DNA from: Shewanella mesophila
GTDB taxonomy: Bacteria; Pseudomonadota; Gammaproteobacteria; Enterobacterales; Shewanellaceae
Assembly (NCBI RefSeq): GCF_019457515.1
Contig: NZ_CP080421.1
Coordinates: 4,030,001-4,094,000 of the forward strand
Length of the DNA stretch: 64,000 bases
Direction: 5' to 3'
Of this stretch, positions 44,277 through 53,815 are shown piece by piece. The translations under genes were made by a program, and so were the position numbers. Every line of letters starts with the position of its first letter. Within the stretch, counting starts at the first letter, position 1. The notes under the pieces were generated by a model. The model was not told the origin of the DNA, searched no databases, and was given only the letters and a program-made list of their open reading frames with translations.

Positions 44277-44750
44277 TTACAGCGTAGCAATTACCACTTC
44301 AGCCTTGCTTACCTCAAAGCTTTTAGGTGCTTCGACGTTAAGGCTAGTCACTACGCCGTTGTCGATCACCATGGCATAACGCTGTGAACGTACGCCGCCA
44401 AACCCAGCAGTATCCATCTCTAGTCCCAACGCTTTAGTAAAGCTTGCATCACCATCGGCAAGCATCATCAGCTCGCTAGCATTTTGAGCTTCGCCCCACG
44501 CCTTCATCACAAACGCATCGTTAACCGATACACAAGCAATAATGTCGACGCCTTTGGCCTTAAACTCATCGGCTAAAACCACATAACCCGGTAAGTGGGC
44601 TTCTGAACAGGTTGGAGTAAATGCCCCTGGAACCGCAAAAAGTACAACTTTTTTATTGGCAAACAACTCGGTCACATCGTGATTAACCATCCCCTCTTTA
44701 GTCAATTGAGCTAATGTGGCTGATGGTAACTTTTGTCCTTGTTCGATCAT
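44277..44750 (-). CDS. Peroxiredoxin, Prx5/AhpE-like (PGAFTPTC type)
   Basis: A 157-residue cytoplasmic thiol peroxidase reducing hydrogen and organic peroxides. The peroxidatic Cys is in PGAFTPTCSEAHLPG (C49 or nearby), with the active-site Arg in GVRSQRYAMV. A second cysteine follows in IIACVSVND. It resembles peroxiredoxin-5 proteins that use glutathione/glutaredoxin. Monocistronic by appearance, with GGAGT before the start. Confidence 0.93.
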   Translation of the reverse strand: MIEQGQKLPSATLAQLTKEGMVNHDVTELFANKKVVLFAVPGAFTPTCSEAHLPGYVVLADEFKAKGVDIIACVSVNDAFVMKAWGEAQNASELMMLADGDASFTKALGLEMDTAGFGGVRSQRYAMVIDNGVVTSLNVEAPKSFEVSKAEVVIATL

Positions 44751-44862
44751 GAGTCACTCCTTAATGATGATAAAAATGGATAACAGTGAATATAGCCTCC
44801 AGCATAGTCCTAAATTGCTCTAACAAACACCGACTAAGCTTGTGGTTACTCAATTTATGACG

Positions 44863-45399
44863 TTAATTTAACCTGTGGCGTTTTGGGCTCACTAGACGAT
44901 AGGCTTTATGACAACATTTGCCACAAAGGACTAAACATAGTTCGCTCAAAATTGAGATAAAAAAGCCTAGCAGCAAACCTATAGCAATGGCACGGCCATC
45001 TAACATAATGGTATGGCTAAAATTCTGCCATACCTGATCGCGGATCTCTGGCAGAGGGCTCATGACAAGTTGGTCGAACCCACCATAGGTCGACTGATTA
45101 AATTCAGCGAATGCCTCTGACAACAACCGATATCTTTGGTAAATCGTCTCGATGCTCTCACCACCAGCGTTGAACACGGCATCGGGATTTTGTTTATAGT
45201 GAGCGATTAGCCTATCGATATCACCGCCGAAGAAACGGTCAGCGTCACGCTGAAACTCGGCCAGACTCTGCTTAGCCTCCTGGGTATGAGCCGCGAGCGC
45301 CTTGCCATACTGATCGACAAAGGCCGGCACCTGCACGCCTAACAGCACGCCACAGACAAACAGCACCAGCCTCAAGTAATCCATCAAACGCCTTAGCAT
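44863..45399 (-). CDS. DUF2937 family membrane protein
   Basis: A 178-residue protein with an N-terminal membrane helix (about 8-26), a periplasmic helical domain of about 110 residues (FVDQYGKALAAHTQEA, NQSTYGGFDQLV) and a C-terminal helix (about 137-160) followed by a basic tail with a CGKCCHK cluster. It matches DUF2937 in size and pattern; function unknown. It lies 32 bp downstream of a small gene on the same strand. Confidence 0.75.
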   Translation of the reverse strand: MLRRLMDYLRLVLFVCGVLLGVQVPAFVDQYGKALAAHTQEAKQSLAEFQRDADRFFGGDIDRLIAHYKQNPDAVFNAGGESIETIYQRYRLLSEAFAEFNQSTYGGFDQLVMSPLPEIRDQVWQNFSHTIMLDGRAIAIGLLLGFFISILSELCLVLCGKCCHKAYRLVSPKRHRLN

Positions 45400-45431
45400 T
45401 AATCCGACCTTAGCCTCTCAATTAACAGACA

Positions 45432-45647
45432 TTAGCTCTCTATCACCACGCTAGGATACTGCTCGCTGGCATACTCATGATAGATATCGTCCAGAAAACC
45501 AGGTAGATCATCCTCTGCCAGCTCGGGTGGGATAGCCACATCATAGATGCGGGCACGCATCCCCGCTTGCGATTCGTTAAACAACTGCCACTCGCTACCG
45601 ACGCGTCTAACCGACATAGATCTGCCGAACACATTTACCCTTATCAT
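45432..45647 (-). CDS. Small protein of unknown function upstream of the DUF2937 gene
   Basis: A 71-residue product starting at ATG 45647, preceded by GGGAG at the right distance; an in-frame ORF extends to 45668 but its start lacks such a site. Sequence MIRVNVFGRSMSVRR is followed by an acidic C-terminal half (PPELAEDDLPGFLDDIYHEY). The family was not recognised. Tight spacing suggests an operon with the DUF2937 gene. Confidence 0.65.
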   Translation of the reverse strand: MIRVNVFGRSMSVRRVGSEWQLFNESQAGMRARIYDVAIPPELAEDDLPGFLDDIYHEYASEQYPSVVIES

Positions 45648-46124
45648 CGCTCGCTCCCAAAACACCACTAGATTAGCAAGCTAACACTCGCCGCAAGACA
45701 TCACAATAGCAACCAAGCATCACTCACAAGGCAGAGAAGCAGATCAAAATTAGTAGCTGAAATTACAAATATAGCCAATAGAGAGTGAATCCTTATCAAT
45801 CAAGAAGATAAGTTTCCCATAAGTAGTAAATAAAAAATGAGGCAACTCTCACCTCTGCTCCTTGACTATTCACAGTTACATGAACCAATAACATAATGAT
45901 TATAAAGTAAATTGTATTGTAACCACTCAGTTAGAGGTACCTAACAAATCAATATCGAATCAGGTATGAATAAAAAAATCAGTTTTTAAATGAAAAAGCC
46001 AAATTGATTGGCTAAAGTTAAATTGTGATTGTTGAATTTATATAGATGAAGCGATTTTTGTCATTATAACAACTTTTGGTAAGTGTAAAGAATATATAGA
46101 AAACTTAACGCATGTGAGGCTGAT
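45648..46124. other. AT-rich intergenic region (477 bp) before the HD-GYP gene
   Basis: It separates the divergent small gene and the hemerythrin-HD-GYP gene. It is strongly AT-rich with no gene recognised; it presumably contains both promoters, including a GTGAGG ribosome-binding site at its right end. Confidence 0.6.
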
Positions 46125-47714
46125 ATGTCCGGTACAAAAAATTGGGTTGAGGTTCTTCCATGGAGCCAAACTTTTGAGACTAAGCTTCCGTTAATCGATG
46201 AACAACATAAGCGGCTAGTTACACTTTTAAATGAAATGGGATCTAAACTGGCACTCGGTGACGAACTGCTTGAGCTCGATAACGTACTAGACGAACTCCA
46301 CAGCTATATAAGTTATCACTTTGAATTTGAAGAGAAAATATGGAACAAATACTTTGGTGATGATGCATGGGCCATTAAGCATCATCAAACGCATTCCGAC
46401 TTTATTGCTAAGGTGGATTATTTCAGACAGCAAGCACGATCAGGTAAGAGAAAGGCATTGTATGAACAAATATTACACTTTCTGCTTTATTGGTTAGCAC
46501 ATCATATTTTAGATGACGATATGCGGATGGCCAAAGTTATCCACTCCCTGGATGCTGGTATTTTGTTACAAGAGGCTAAAATTAATATTCAGACTGAAAT
46601 GAGTGATTCCATTGAGGTATTTATTAATTCACTACTTAATACGTATGGAAGCTTAACTTCACGAACATTAGAGTTAGAAGAAGAGAAGAAAGAACATGCT
46701 AAAGTTACACACGCTCTTGAACTTCGTAAACGTCAGGAGCAGGAGTTTGGCAATGAAATCATAAACAGTGTGCCAGGGCTCGTCTATTTATGCGATAACC
46801 AGCAGAACCTCATTCGTTGGAATAAGCGTTTCATTGATGATCTTGGTTATTCAGAAGATGATTTGAGAAGCATGAAAATTTTAGACTTTATCGATAAATC
46901 GCAACACAAAAAAGTTTTAACTGCATTGTCAACACTGTTCGATGGCAAATCAATTACAGAGGCCGAAGCCAATGTAAAGACAAAAAATGGCAAACTGATT
47001 CCATATTTATTTACTAGCACACCCTTTATCATGAATGACAATCCTTGTTTTATTGGTACAGGAATTGACATTTCTATACGTAAAAATTTTCAAGATAATT
47101 TGATCAGAAAGTCGGATGAGCTGAAAGCAGCATTAATAGGAATTATTACCGCTGTTAGTAAGGCGTTGGAGACTCGTGACCCATATACTGCAGGACACCA
47201 ACAAAGGGTTAAAGAGATAGCTACAGCCATCGCAGAAAAATTAGGCTTGAATGAAGAACGTATAGAAGGTTTAAAATTGGGGGCCAGTATCCATGATATT
47301 GGTAAGCTAGCTATTCCAGCAGAAATGTTGGTAAAACCTACTCGATTAACTGAGCTCGAATACAGCGTGATAAAAACTCATGTCGAGGCTGGCGTAAATA
47401 TCCTTAAGGGCGTTAATTTCCCTTGGCCTGTTGTTGATATAATCGAGCAACATCATGAAAGACTTGATGGTTCTGGATATCCCAATGGACTAAAGGGGAA
47501 TGAAATTTCTTTAGAGGGGCGTATTCTAGCAGTTTCTGATGTTTTTGAAGCAATGTCTGCTCATCGACCATATCGCCCTTCTCTAGGGATAGATAAAGCC
47601 ATGCAGGAATTAAATATTAACAGCGGAAAATTATATGACCCTCAGGTTGTTGAGGCATTAAAAGAAATATTGAAAGAGGAGCCAGAGAGAATAAGCCCGC
47701 ATATATCAAACTGA
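46125..47714 (+). CDS. Bacteriohemerythrin-PAS-HD-GYP protein (putative oxygen/redox-controlled c-di-GMP phosphodiesterase)
   Basis: A 529-residue soluble protein with three parts. Residues about 10-140 form a bacteriohemerythrin with the diiron ligands H28, H65, E69, H86, H90, H126 and D131 in the normal spacing. A coiled region (about 180-205) and PAS domain (about 210-325) follow. Residues about 340-510 form an HD-GYP domain with HDIGK (390-394) and HHERLDGSGYP (443-453), the signature of active c-di-GMP hydrolases. Oxygen or redox state at the diiron site probably controls c-di-GMP breakdown, hence motility or biofilm formation. Composition is more AT-rich than the neighbouring core genes. 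Confidence 0.92.
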   Translation: MSGTKNWVEVLPWSQTFETKLPLIDEQHKRLVTLLNEMGSKLALGDELLELDNVLDELHSYISYHFEFEEKIWNKYFGDDAWAIKHHQTHSDFIAKVDYFRQQARSGKRKALYEQILHFLLYWLAHHILDDDMRMAKVIHSLDAGILLQEAKINIQTEMSDSIEVFINSLLNTYGSLTSRTLELEEEKKEHAKVTHALELRKRQEQEFGNEIINSVPGLVYLCDNQQNLIRWNKRFIDDLGYSEDDLRSMKILDFIDKSQHKKVLTALSTLFDGKSITEAEANVKTKNGKLIPYLFTSTPFIMNDNPCFIGTGIDISIRKNFQDNLIRKSDELKAALIGIITAVSKALETRDPYTAGHQQRVKEIATAIAEKLGLNEERIEGLKLGASIHDIGKLAIPAEMLVKPTRLTELEYSVIKTHVEAGVNILKGVNFPWPVVDIIEQHHERLDGSGYPNGLKGNEISLEGRILAVSDVFEAMSAHRPYRPSLGIDKAMQELNINSGKLYDPQVVEALKEILKEEPERISPHISN

Positions 47715-48142
47715 TTATCTGGTGTTCATCATCCCACTTTTCTTTAAATTATGATAGAGCGAATGTTGCAGCAATCAAGTTCACTACGCCATAAATCCGT
47801 TTCTGTTCGGTAACAATGTTACATTGTTACCGGCTAAGATATCACAATGAGTTAAGAAATATGGAGTCGTTATTAATCAGGCTTACCCGCATGAATATAT
47901 CATCATTAATCAATAATATAACTAGCCACCTCTCCAATATCAATACGCACTATCTTGGCCTACATCTGACAATGTACTTTTAACATTTATTGCTATCTAT
48001 GAATAAGAAAAAACTGTTGATTTTATTCGAAGTAGTGAGCTTGAATACCAGGCAAGGTCATGAACATTTTAAGAGCAATGGCAGACCAAAGTTGACCTAG
48101 CCATCCTACGGTGATCTTATGCTCCTCTTTTTAGGAGTAGCC
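47715..48142. other. Intergenic region (428 bp) after the HD-GYP gene
   Basis: AT-rich, without a recognised gene. It contains a 25-bp perfect palindrome at 47808-47832 and, at the right end, AGGAG preceding the decayed transposase start. Part of the right half may be the left end of the former insertion sequence, whose terminal repeat I could not define. Confidence 0.5.
47808..47832. repeat. Perfect inverted repeat, possible operator
   Basis: CGGTAACAATG and CATTGTTACCG (11 bp each) flank TTA. It lies 94 bases after the HD-GYP stop with no T-run, which fits an operator or a cruciform better than an intrinsic terminator. Confidence 0.7.
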
Positions 48143-48530
48143 ATGAACATAGATACCATCAAAGCACATTTCTCCATCATCCGTGGCGAGCGACAAAGCC
48201 CAAAAGTCGATTACCCTGTGTTTGATATTTTGTTTAGCTCGATCTGTGCCGTGATAGCCGAAGGTCAATGCTGGGCTGACATTCGCGAGTACGTTCTGGC
48301 CACCATGAATGGTTTCTTAAGCAGGGCTTGTTTGAAAATGACGTGCCTGTTGATGATACTTTTGTCCGCCTGATTGCAAGCATCGATCCTGCTGAATTTC
48401 GCGATTGCTTTCTGGCTTGGATGAAAGCCGTACACTGACTGACCAGTGGTGAAGTGGTAACCATTGATGGTTAGACCTTGCGCGGCTCTATGACAGACAC
48501 GACAGGCAAATCGACAAGCAGTATCTTACC
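48143..48530 (+). pseudogene. Decayed ISAs1-family transposase
   Basis: ATG 48143 begins MNIDTIKAHFSIIRGERQ, continuing DYPVFDILFSSICAVIAEG and ADIREYVL, typical of the N-terminal part of ISAs1-type DDE transposases. A single-base loss near 48299 shifts the frame; in the next frame HHEWFLKQGLFENDVPVDDT and FRDCFLAWMKAVH continue, then in-frame TGA and TAG stops follow, and the IDG..TLRGSYDR catalytic-region motif appears with another shift. The remaining two thirds of the gene are absent. The right end adjoins the stop codon of the hybrid kinase. Confidence 0.85.
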
Positions 48531-48571
48531 CCTGCCAGCGCTGGCGAGGTTCAGCACTTCAGAATCCGACA

Positions 48572-51500
48572 TCAAGTAACCTCCGATTCGATAATATTTA
48601 ATTTCGCTAGCGCCTGCTCAAAATCGAGAGCATGAACAGATGCATATAACTCTGGCCAAAGTGGGTGGGACGAAAGCGTGCCAGTTATGTCATCCACTAA
48701 GCCAATGGCATCTAAATTATTTTGTTGAAGTAACTCTTTTAACAAGCGAATACGCTCTTTAGCTACCTGCTTATCTTGAGGCGAATCATCAACTAGTTGA
48801 TTTAAAACGGCAGCTTCACTGGTAGCTGTAGCTGATATGTAGCCAATAAGCTGGTTAACACTAAGTTGTGCCAACAAGGCTAACTTAGCAGTCCAAGCAT
48901 CGATTTGCTGTGACTCTTGCGCCCCTTGTTTAAACTTTTTCTCCAGATAGGCTGCAAAATTCGCCAAGGATATCGCACCGAAATTACTCGCGAGGCCTTT
49001 AATACTGTGGCTATTGGCGGCCATAGCGACAGGATCTCGCGCCGCGACAGATGCTTTAAATTGCGTGAGTTGGTTATCTATTTCAGACTCAAACCCTAGC
49101 GCCATCTTCTCGAAGAATGGCTGATTGCCACCAAAACGCTTAAGTATCTGCTGATAGTCATCTAAAAGCGGCTCATCCTCATCAGGCGCTTTGCGCTCTG
49201 ATACGATCGTGTCTTGGTGCAGTTCAGAGGCCTGTTCAATGGCGAAATCAACGGGCTCACGCCCAACAAGATGCAAAATAGTTGGCACTAACTGCTGCAT
49301 ATCAATCGGCTTACCTATGTGATCATTCATCCCTGCAGCAATACATTCGAGGCGATCGGCATGTGAAGCATTAGCGGTCATGGCGAGAATAGGTAATAAC
49401 TCAAAACGTGAGTCCGCCCTAATACGCCGAGTAGCTTCGAGCCCATCCATATCAGGCATCTGCACATCCATGATCACTATATCGAAAAGGGGAGCGCTTT
49501 CGGTTACCGCTCTTACACCCTCGCCGCCGCCCTCAGCTAGCACAACTCTAGCCCCCTCTAATGTGAGAAGTTCATCGACAACCTGTCTATTTAACTGATT
49601 ATCCTCGACGACTAAGATAGTTAGGCTCTGTAAACGCTTAGAAGAACTCAGCTTAATCGGGCGTTCCATCACCTGACCAGTGAGCACTTGGCTTATGGAT
49701 TCGGCCAATAATTGTGAAGTCACAGGCTTAGTTAAAAAATGGACAAATGGTGGGCTAGAATCTTCACCATCGAGCCTAACCACCTCTTCACCATAGGCGG
49801 TCAGCATGATCACCGATGGCGCTTTACTGTGCTGGGCCTCCGCGGTATCTCGCAGTCGCTTGGCCGCATGAAATCCATTGAGCTGCGGCATATTCCAATC
49901 CATGAGTACGATATCAAACTCTGGTCGATCAGGACTCACCACTTTACATCGCTCAACCGCTTCTTCGCCGCTATATACACACTCGACCTGGCAGCCATAA
50001 TCACTCAGGATTTTTCGTAAAATTTCAGTAGTAACTTGATTATCATCCACCACGAGGACACGGCAACCTCGAATATCTATATTCGAGGTTGCCTGCATAG
50101 GTAACGATTCCAAGACGAGATCAAACCAGAAGCGGCTTCCTTCACCAACTTGGCTAGTAACCAATAACTCACCGCCCATCTGCTCAACCAAGCGCTTACT
50201 GATCGCGAGCCCTAATCCAGTGCCACCAAACCGCCTTGACGTTGAAGACTCTGCTTGCTCAAAACCGGTAAAAATACGGCTAAGCTGCTCTTCACTGATA
50301 CCTATCCCGGTATCACTAATAGAAAAGCGAAGCTCAACCTTGTTACCTAGGGATTGAAGGCATTCAACACCAATAATCACTTGGCCATGATGAGTAAACT
50401 TGAGCGCATTTCCTGCCAAGTTAATGAGAATTTGCTGCAATCTAAGCTTATCGATAATCAACCAGGATGGAATTGCAGGATCAAGATTAAACATCACCTC
50501 GACATCTCGATTACCTAAATTGCCCGACAACACCACCGCAAGGTCGCGCATCAGCATCTCAATCTCACTAGGTTGTAAATCCAACTGTAACTTGCCTGCC
50601 TCAATTTTAGAAAAATCGAGTATGTCATTTAATAAGCCCAATAGGGATTTGGCCGCCGTCTGGGTCTTAGTCATATAGTCACGCTGTTGAGTCGACATTG
50701 AGGTATGTTGCATCAGTTGTAACATACCGAGCACAGCATTCATTGGGGTGCGAATTTCGTGGCTCATGTTAGCTAAAAATGCCGATTTGGCAGCACTGGC
50801 TTCATCAGCCTGCTTCTTAGCCTCACGAAGAGTAACCTCTAGTTCACGCTGTTCGGTAATATCGATGTTGATACCAATAACCCGCATGACATTACCCTGC
50901 TTGTCTTTCTCAACTTCAGCGCCAGCCTGAATATAACGTAAATCACCCTCACCAGTAACGACCCTAAATACTGGATCATATTGCCCGCTGCCAGCGACGG
51001 CATCATTCAACTTTTGCTCGGCCAAAGCAACATCATCAGGATGAAGCCGCATTAGCCAGTGCTCATAAGTCAATCCTTCTTGCCGCAAACTAATAGGAAG
51101 ATCGTAAATAGCAAACATTCGATCGTTCCACTCTAGCGTATTGTCTTGTACGTTCCAGGTCCATATTCCCAGCTTGGCCACCTCAGCGGCCTTACTGAGA
51201 TGATTACTCGCTGTTATCAATGCTTCTTGCTGTTGCAGGGTCTGAGTAATATCAACCGCAACCCCTAAATATCCAACTAAGTTACCTTGGTCATCGTACA
51301 TGGCGGTAACAGACAGGGAGACTTGGCAATGAGATCCATCTTTACGCACATAGGTCCAATTTCGCGTCTCTGAGCCTTGAGCTTTTGCCTTATAGACAAA
51401 AGTATCGAAGCCTTCAATAGTAAGACCGTATTGCTTGGACAGTTCAAGCGATCGCGATTGCACCTCATCTGGCAGATGCAAAGGCGCAGGAGTCGAGATA

Positions 51501-53485
51501 CCCACTAACTCTTTAGCATCGTAGCCAAGTAGGTTCTCTGCACCGCGATTAAATATAGTAATAACGCCCTGTTCATCGGTTGCAATGATCGACACTTCAG
51601 AGGCAGCATTGAGCACGTTAGTTAGCAACGAACCCAGTTGATTCTTCTCTATTTGGGTAAATTTTCTCTCGCTAATATCCGTGCTCAGAGCAACGAAGCG
51701 CTCGACATTATCATCGTCATTAATCATTGGGCCAATAACGGTATCAAACCATTGTATACGCCCTTGTTTATCACGATTACAGATTTCACCATGCCAAGAT
51801 TGACCCGACTTTATCTTGGTCCACATCGCTTGCCAAAAATCATTATCATGCACACCCGAAGATAGTAACGCATGACGCTGTCCAACGAGCTGCTCGCGGG
51901 AGTAACCACTCATGCGGCAAAAATAATCATTGACCTCGAGTATCACACCATCAGTATTGGTGACCGAATAAAGCAGTTGATCATTAATCGATTTAAGTAG
52001 GATTTTGTTTTCAGATACTGCTTGCTGCAGTTCGTGAGTCCTGTCGGCAACCTTCTGCTCTAGATTTTCATTTAGCTTTAAGATGCGCCTTTCGGCATCT
52101 TGCTGCAGAGTAATATCCCGAATAGTTTGGCTTAAGCCTTCTATCTCGCCATGCTCATCGATAATAGGGACGACAGTCATCGCCGTAGATAAAATATTGC
52201 CATCTTGACTCTGATGGCGTGAAATCTGATTTAGTATGGTTCCACCCGCAAACACTCGCTTAAACCGCGCAGTTTCAATCTCGGCCTCGGAAGACGGAAC
52301 GATTAATTCGGTACTTAACAAACCAAGCACCTCAGACTCTCTGTAGCCGAACAGGAGTTCAGCACCTCGATTCCAACTGGTGATACGACCTTCAAGGTCG
52401 TAACTAATGATACCGTCTAGAGAATGCTCCAACATACTCGCACGCCTAGCCTGTTCGGCTAACACTTGCTGTTTACGCTGCAGGCCCAAAGACCACATCA
52501 TCACCAATGCCGCCAGCAACACACTGAGCATTGCGCCATATAAAAAAGTTAAATTTGGGCTACTTAGCTTTAATCCATTGATGAATTCTGGGTAAGCTAT
52601 GACCTCAAACTGCCATTTTCGGCCAAAAATCTCCTCATTTGCTATGTACTTAAAATGAGATAATGGTCGACTGTCGGCTTCGTGAGTCTCAAAGAAGCTA
52701 ATGGGATTATCTGCTTGCGTCACATCAATAAGATTTAGCTTGGTCGTTTGCAAAGTTAACTCTAACCCTGCTAACACTTCGTTGGTAACCAGAGGCGCAT
52801 AGCTCCAACCAAAGCCCTCCGCTTTTCGCGCTTCTATGGTTAACGGTGTCGAACCACTGCGATAAATGGGCATCAAAATCAAAAAAGATTGTAACGGCTT
52901 ACCCGTCGCTTGCACTAAGGTGATAGGCCCAGTTAAACGCACTTCCCCCGAAAGTAGTGCTGCTGTGGCGGCACCTCGACGGCGCTGCTCTGAACCTATG
53001 TCGAGGCCAACGGCTGAACGATTCCGCTCTACTGGCTCTATATATTGGATAACATAACGCTCATCGTTGTGGGCACTTAGCTGACGAATCGAAAAGTCAG
53101 GCCAACCATCTTGCTGTGCTTGGGCAATAAATGAGGACTCTTCCTCAGGAGATACTCGGCGAATAAAACCAAAACCACGAGCACCAGGAAACTCTTTACC
53201 CACCTCTCGCGTCAAACTGTAGCGAATAAATGCCTCTCGCGTGACCTCGTTCTCGCCAGCGGTAACAACCATTCCTCGCGCACCGCGCAGGCCATATTGA
53301 TACAAGGTAAGACGCTCTAGAACGTTGTGGCTAATTTGATCTGAAGTCGCTTGAAGTGCTTGGCTAATCTGCTTTGAATTATTGTCTCGGATCAACAGCG
53401 CCAACGCGGCGCTAATGGCTAAGCCGACAAGCAGCATTGAGCCACCCCACTTAACGGCTTTTTTATACTCCAAAGACAAATTCAT
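48572..53485 (-). CDS. Large hybrid sensor histidine kinase (CHASE-4xPAS-HisKA-HATPase-REC-REC-HPt)
   Basis: A 1637-residue inner-membrane phosphorelay protein. Membrane helices at about 14-32 and 312-332 enclose a periplasmic CHASE-type sensor (about 60-300). Four PAS domains follow (about 350-460, 495-610, 625-750, 765-880). HisKA carries H909 in NMSHEIRTPMN, HATPase has NLAGNALKF, SDTGIGIS and FGGTGLGLAI, receiver 1 has D1196, receiver 2 D1340, and an HPt domain carries H1493 in NSHSIKGLAS. Its signal and downstream regulator are not known; no partner gene adjoins it. The stop codon abuts an insertion-sequence remnant. Confidence 0.93.
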   Translation of the reverse strand: MNLSLEYKKAVKWGGSMLLVGLAISAALALLIRDNNSKQISQALQATSDQISHNVLERLTLYQYGLRGARGMVVTAGENEVTREAFIRYSLTREVGKEFPGARGFGFIRRVSPEEESSFIAQAQQDGWPDFSIRQLSAHNDERYVIQYIEPVERNRSAVGLDIGSEQRRRGAATAALLSGEVRLTGPITLVQATGKPLQSFLILMPIYRSGSTPLTIEARKAEGFGWSYAPLVTNEVLAGLELTLQTTKLNLIDVTQADNPISFFETHEADSRPLSHFKYIANEEIFGRKWQFEVIAYPEFINGLKLSSPNLTFLYGAMLSVLLAALVMMWSLGLQRKQQVLAEQARRASMLEHSLDGIISYDLEGRITSWNRGAELLFGYRESEVLGLLSTELIVPSSEAEIETARFKRVFAGGTILNQISRHQSQDGNILSTAMTVVPIIDEHGEIEGLSQTIRDITLQQDAERRILKLNENLEQKVADRTHELQQAVSENKILLKSINDQLLYSVTNTDGVILEVNDYFCRMSGYSREQLVGQRHALLSSGVHDNDFWQAMWTKIKSGQSWHGEICNRDKQGRIQWFDTVIGPMINDDDNVERFVALSTDISERKFTQIEKNQLGSLLTNVLNAASEVSIIATDEQGVITIFNRGAENLLGYDAKELVGISTPAPLHLPDEVQSRSLELSKQYGLTIEGFDTFVYKAKAQGSETRNWTYVRKDGSHCQVSLSVTAMYDDQGNLVGYLGVAVDITQTLQQQEALITASNHLSKAAEVAKLGIWTWNVQDNTLEWNDRMFAIYDLPISLRQEGLTYEHWLMRLHPDDVALAEQKLNDAVAGSGQYDPVFRVVTGEGDLRYIQAGAEVEKDKQGNVMRVIGINIDITEQRELEVTLREAKKQADEASAAKSAFLANMSHEIRTPMNAVLGMLQLMQHTSMSTQQRDYMTKTQTAAKSLLGLLNDILDFSKIEAGKLQLDLQPSEIEMLMRDLAVVLSGNLGNRDVEVMFNLDPAIPSWLIIDKLRLQQILINLAGNALKFTHHGQVIIGVECLQSLGNKVELRFSISDTGIGISEEQLSRIFTGFEQAESSTSRRFGGTGLGLAISKRLVEQMGGELLVTSQVGEGSRFWFDLVLESLPMQATSNIDIRGCRVLVVDDNQVTTEILRKILSDYGCQVECVYSGEEAVERCKVVSPDRPEFDIVLMDWNMPQLNGFHAAKRLRDTAEAQHSKAPSVIMLTAYGEEVVRLDGEDSSPPFVHFLTKPVTSQLLAESISQVLTGQVMERPIKLSSSKRLQSLTILVVEDNQLNRQVVDELLTLEGARVVLAEGGGEGVRAVTESAPLFDIVIMDVQMPDMDGLEATRRIRADSRFELLPILAMTANASHADRLECIAAGMNDHIGKPIDMQQLVPTILHLVGREPVDFAIEQASELHQDTIVSERKAPDEDEPLLDDYQQILKRFGGNQPFFEKMALGFESEIDNQLTQFKASVAARDPVAMAANSHSIKGLASNFGAISLANFAAYLEKKFKQGAQESQQIDAWTAKLALLAQLSVNQLIGYISATATSEAAVLNQLVDDSPQDKQVAKERIRLLKELLQQNNLDAIGLVDDITGTLSSHPLWPELYASVHALDFEQALAKLNIIESEVT

Positions 53486-53815
53486 AGTCGCCTAACATTT
53501 TAAAATCATGGAGTTATGATTCTGGACTAGTCAGCAGTGTTTCGCCAGTCGAATGACGGCCTTTGAATCAATACCGTCTGTGGATGTTCCGAAGTTTAAG
53601 CATAATAAGACGCTCATCACCGATAATAATTTTCATAGATGTATCGAAGTCAGCAGCTGCTAAAAATGCCGAGATAAAACCTTAAATTTATCTTAAATAA
53701 ACGACTTTATTTGTAACAAAGTCTGTTTCACCTGTATCGACCATTGGTTTGCTTGGGCTATCGCCTTATACTTTTGTACTCAAATATTAAAACAACAACC
53801 TCGGAAGCAAGCGAT
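53486..53815. other. Divergent intergenic region between the hybrid kinase and POT permease genes (330 bp)
   Basis: No gene or repeat recognised. It must contain both promoters; an upstream in-frame extension of the permease to 53744 is judged noncoding because it lacks a ribosome-binding site and homology. Confidence 0.5.

Noticed and set aside
53744..53815. N-terminal extension of the POT permease
   Set aside because: No ribosome-binding site and no homology; ATG 53816 has GGAAG and gives the family N-terminus.
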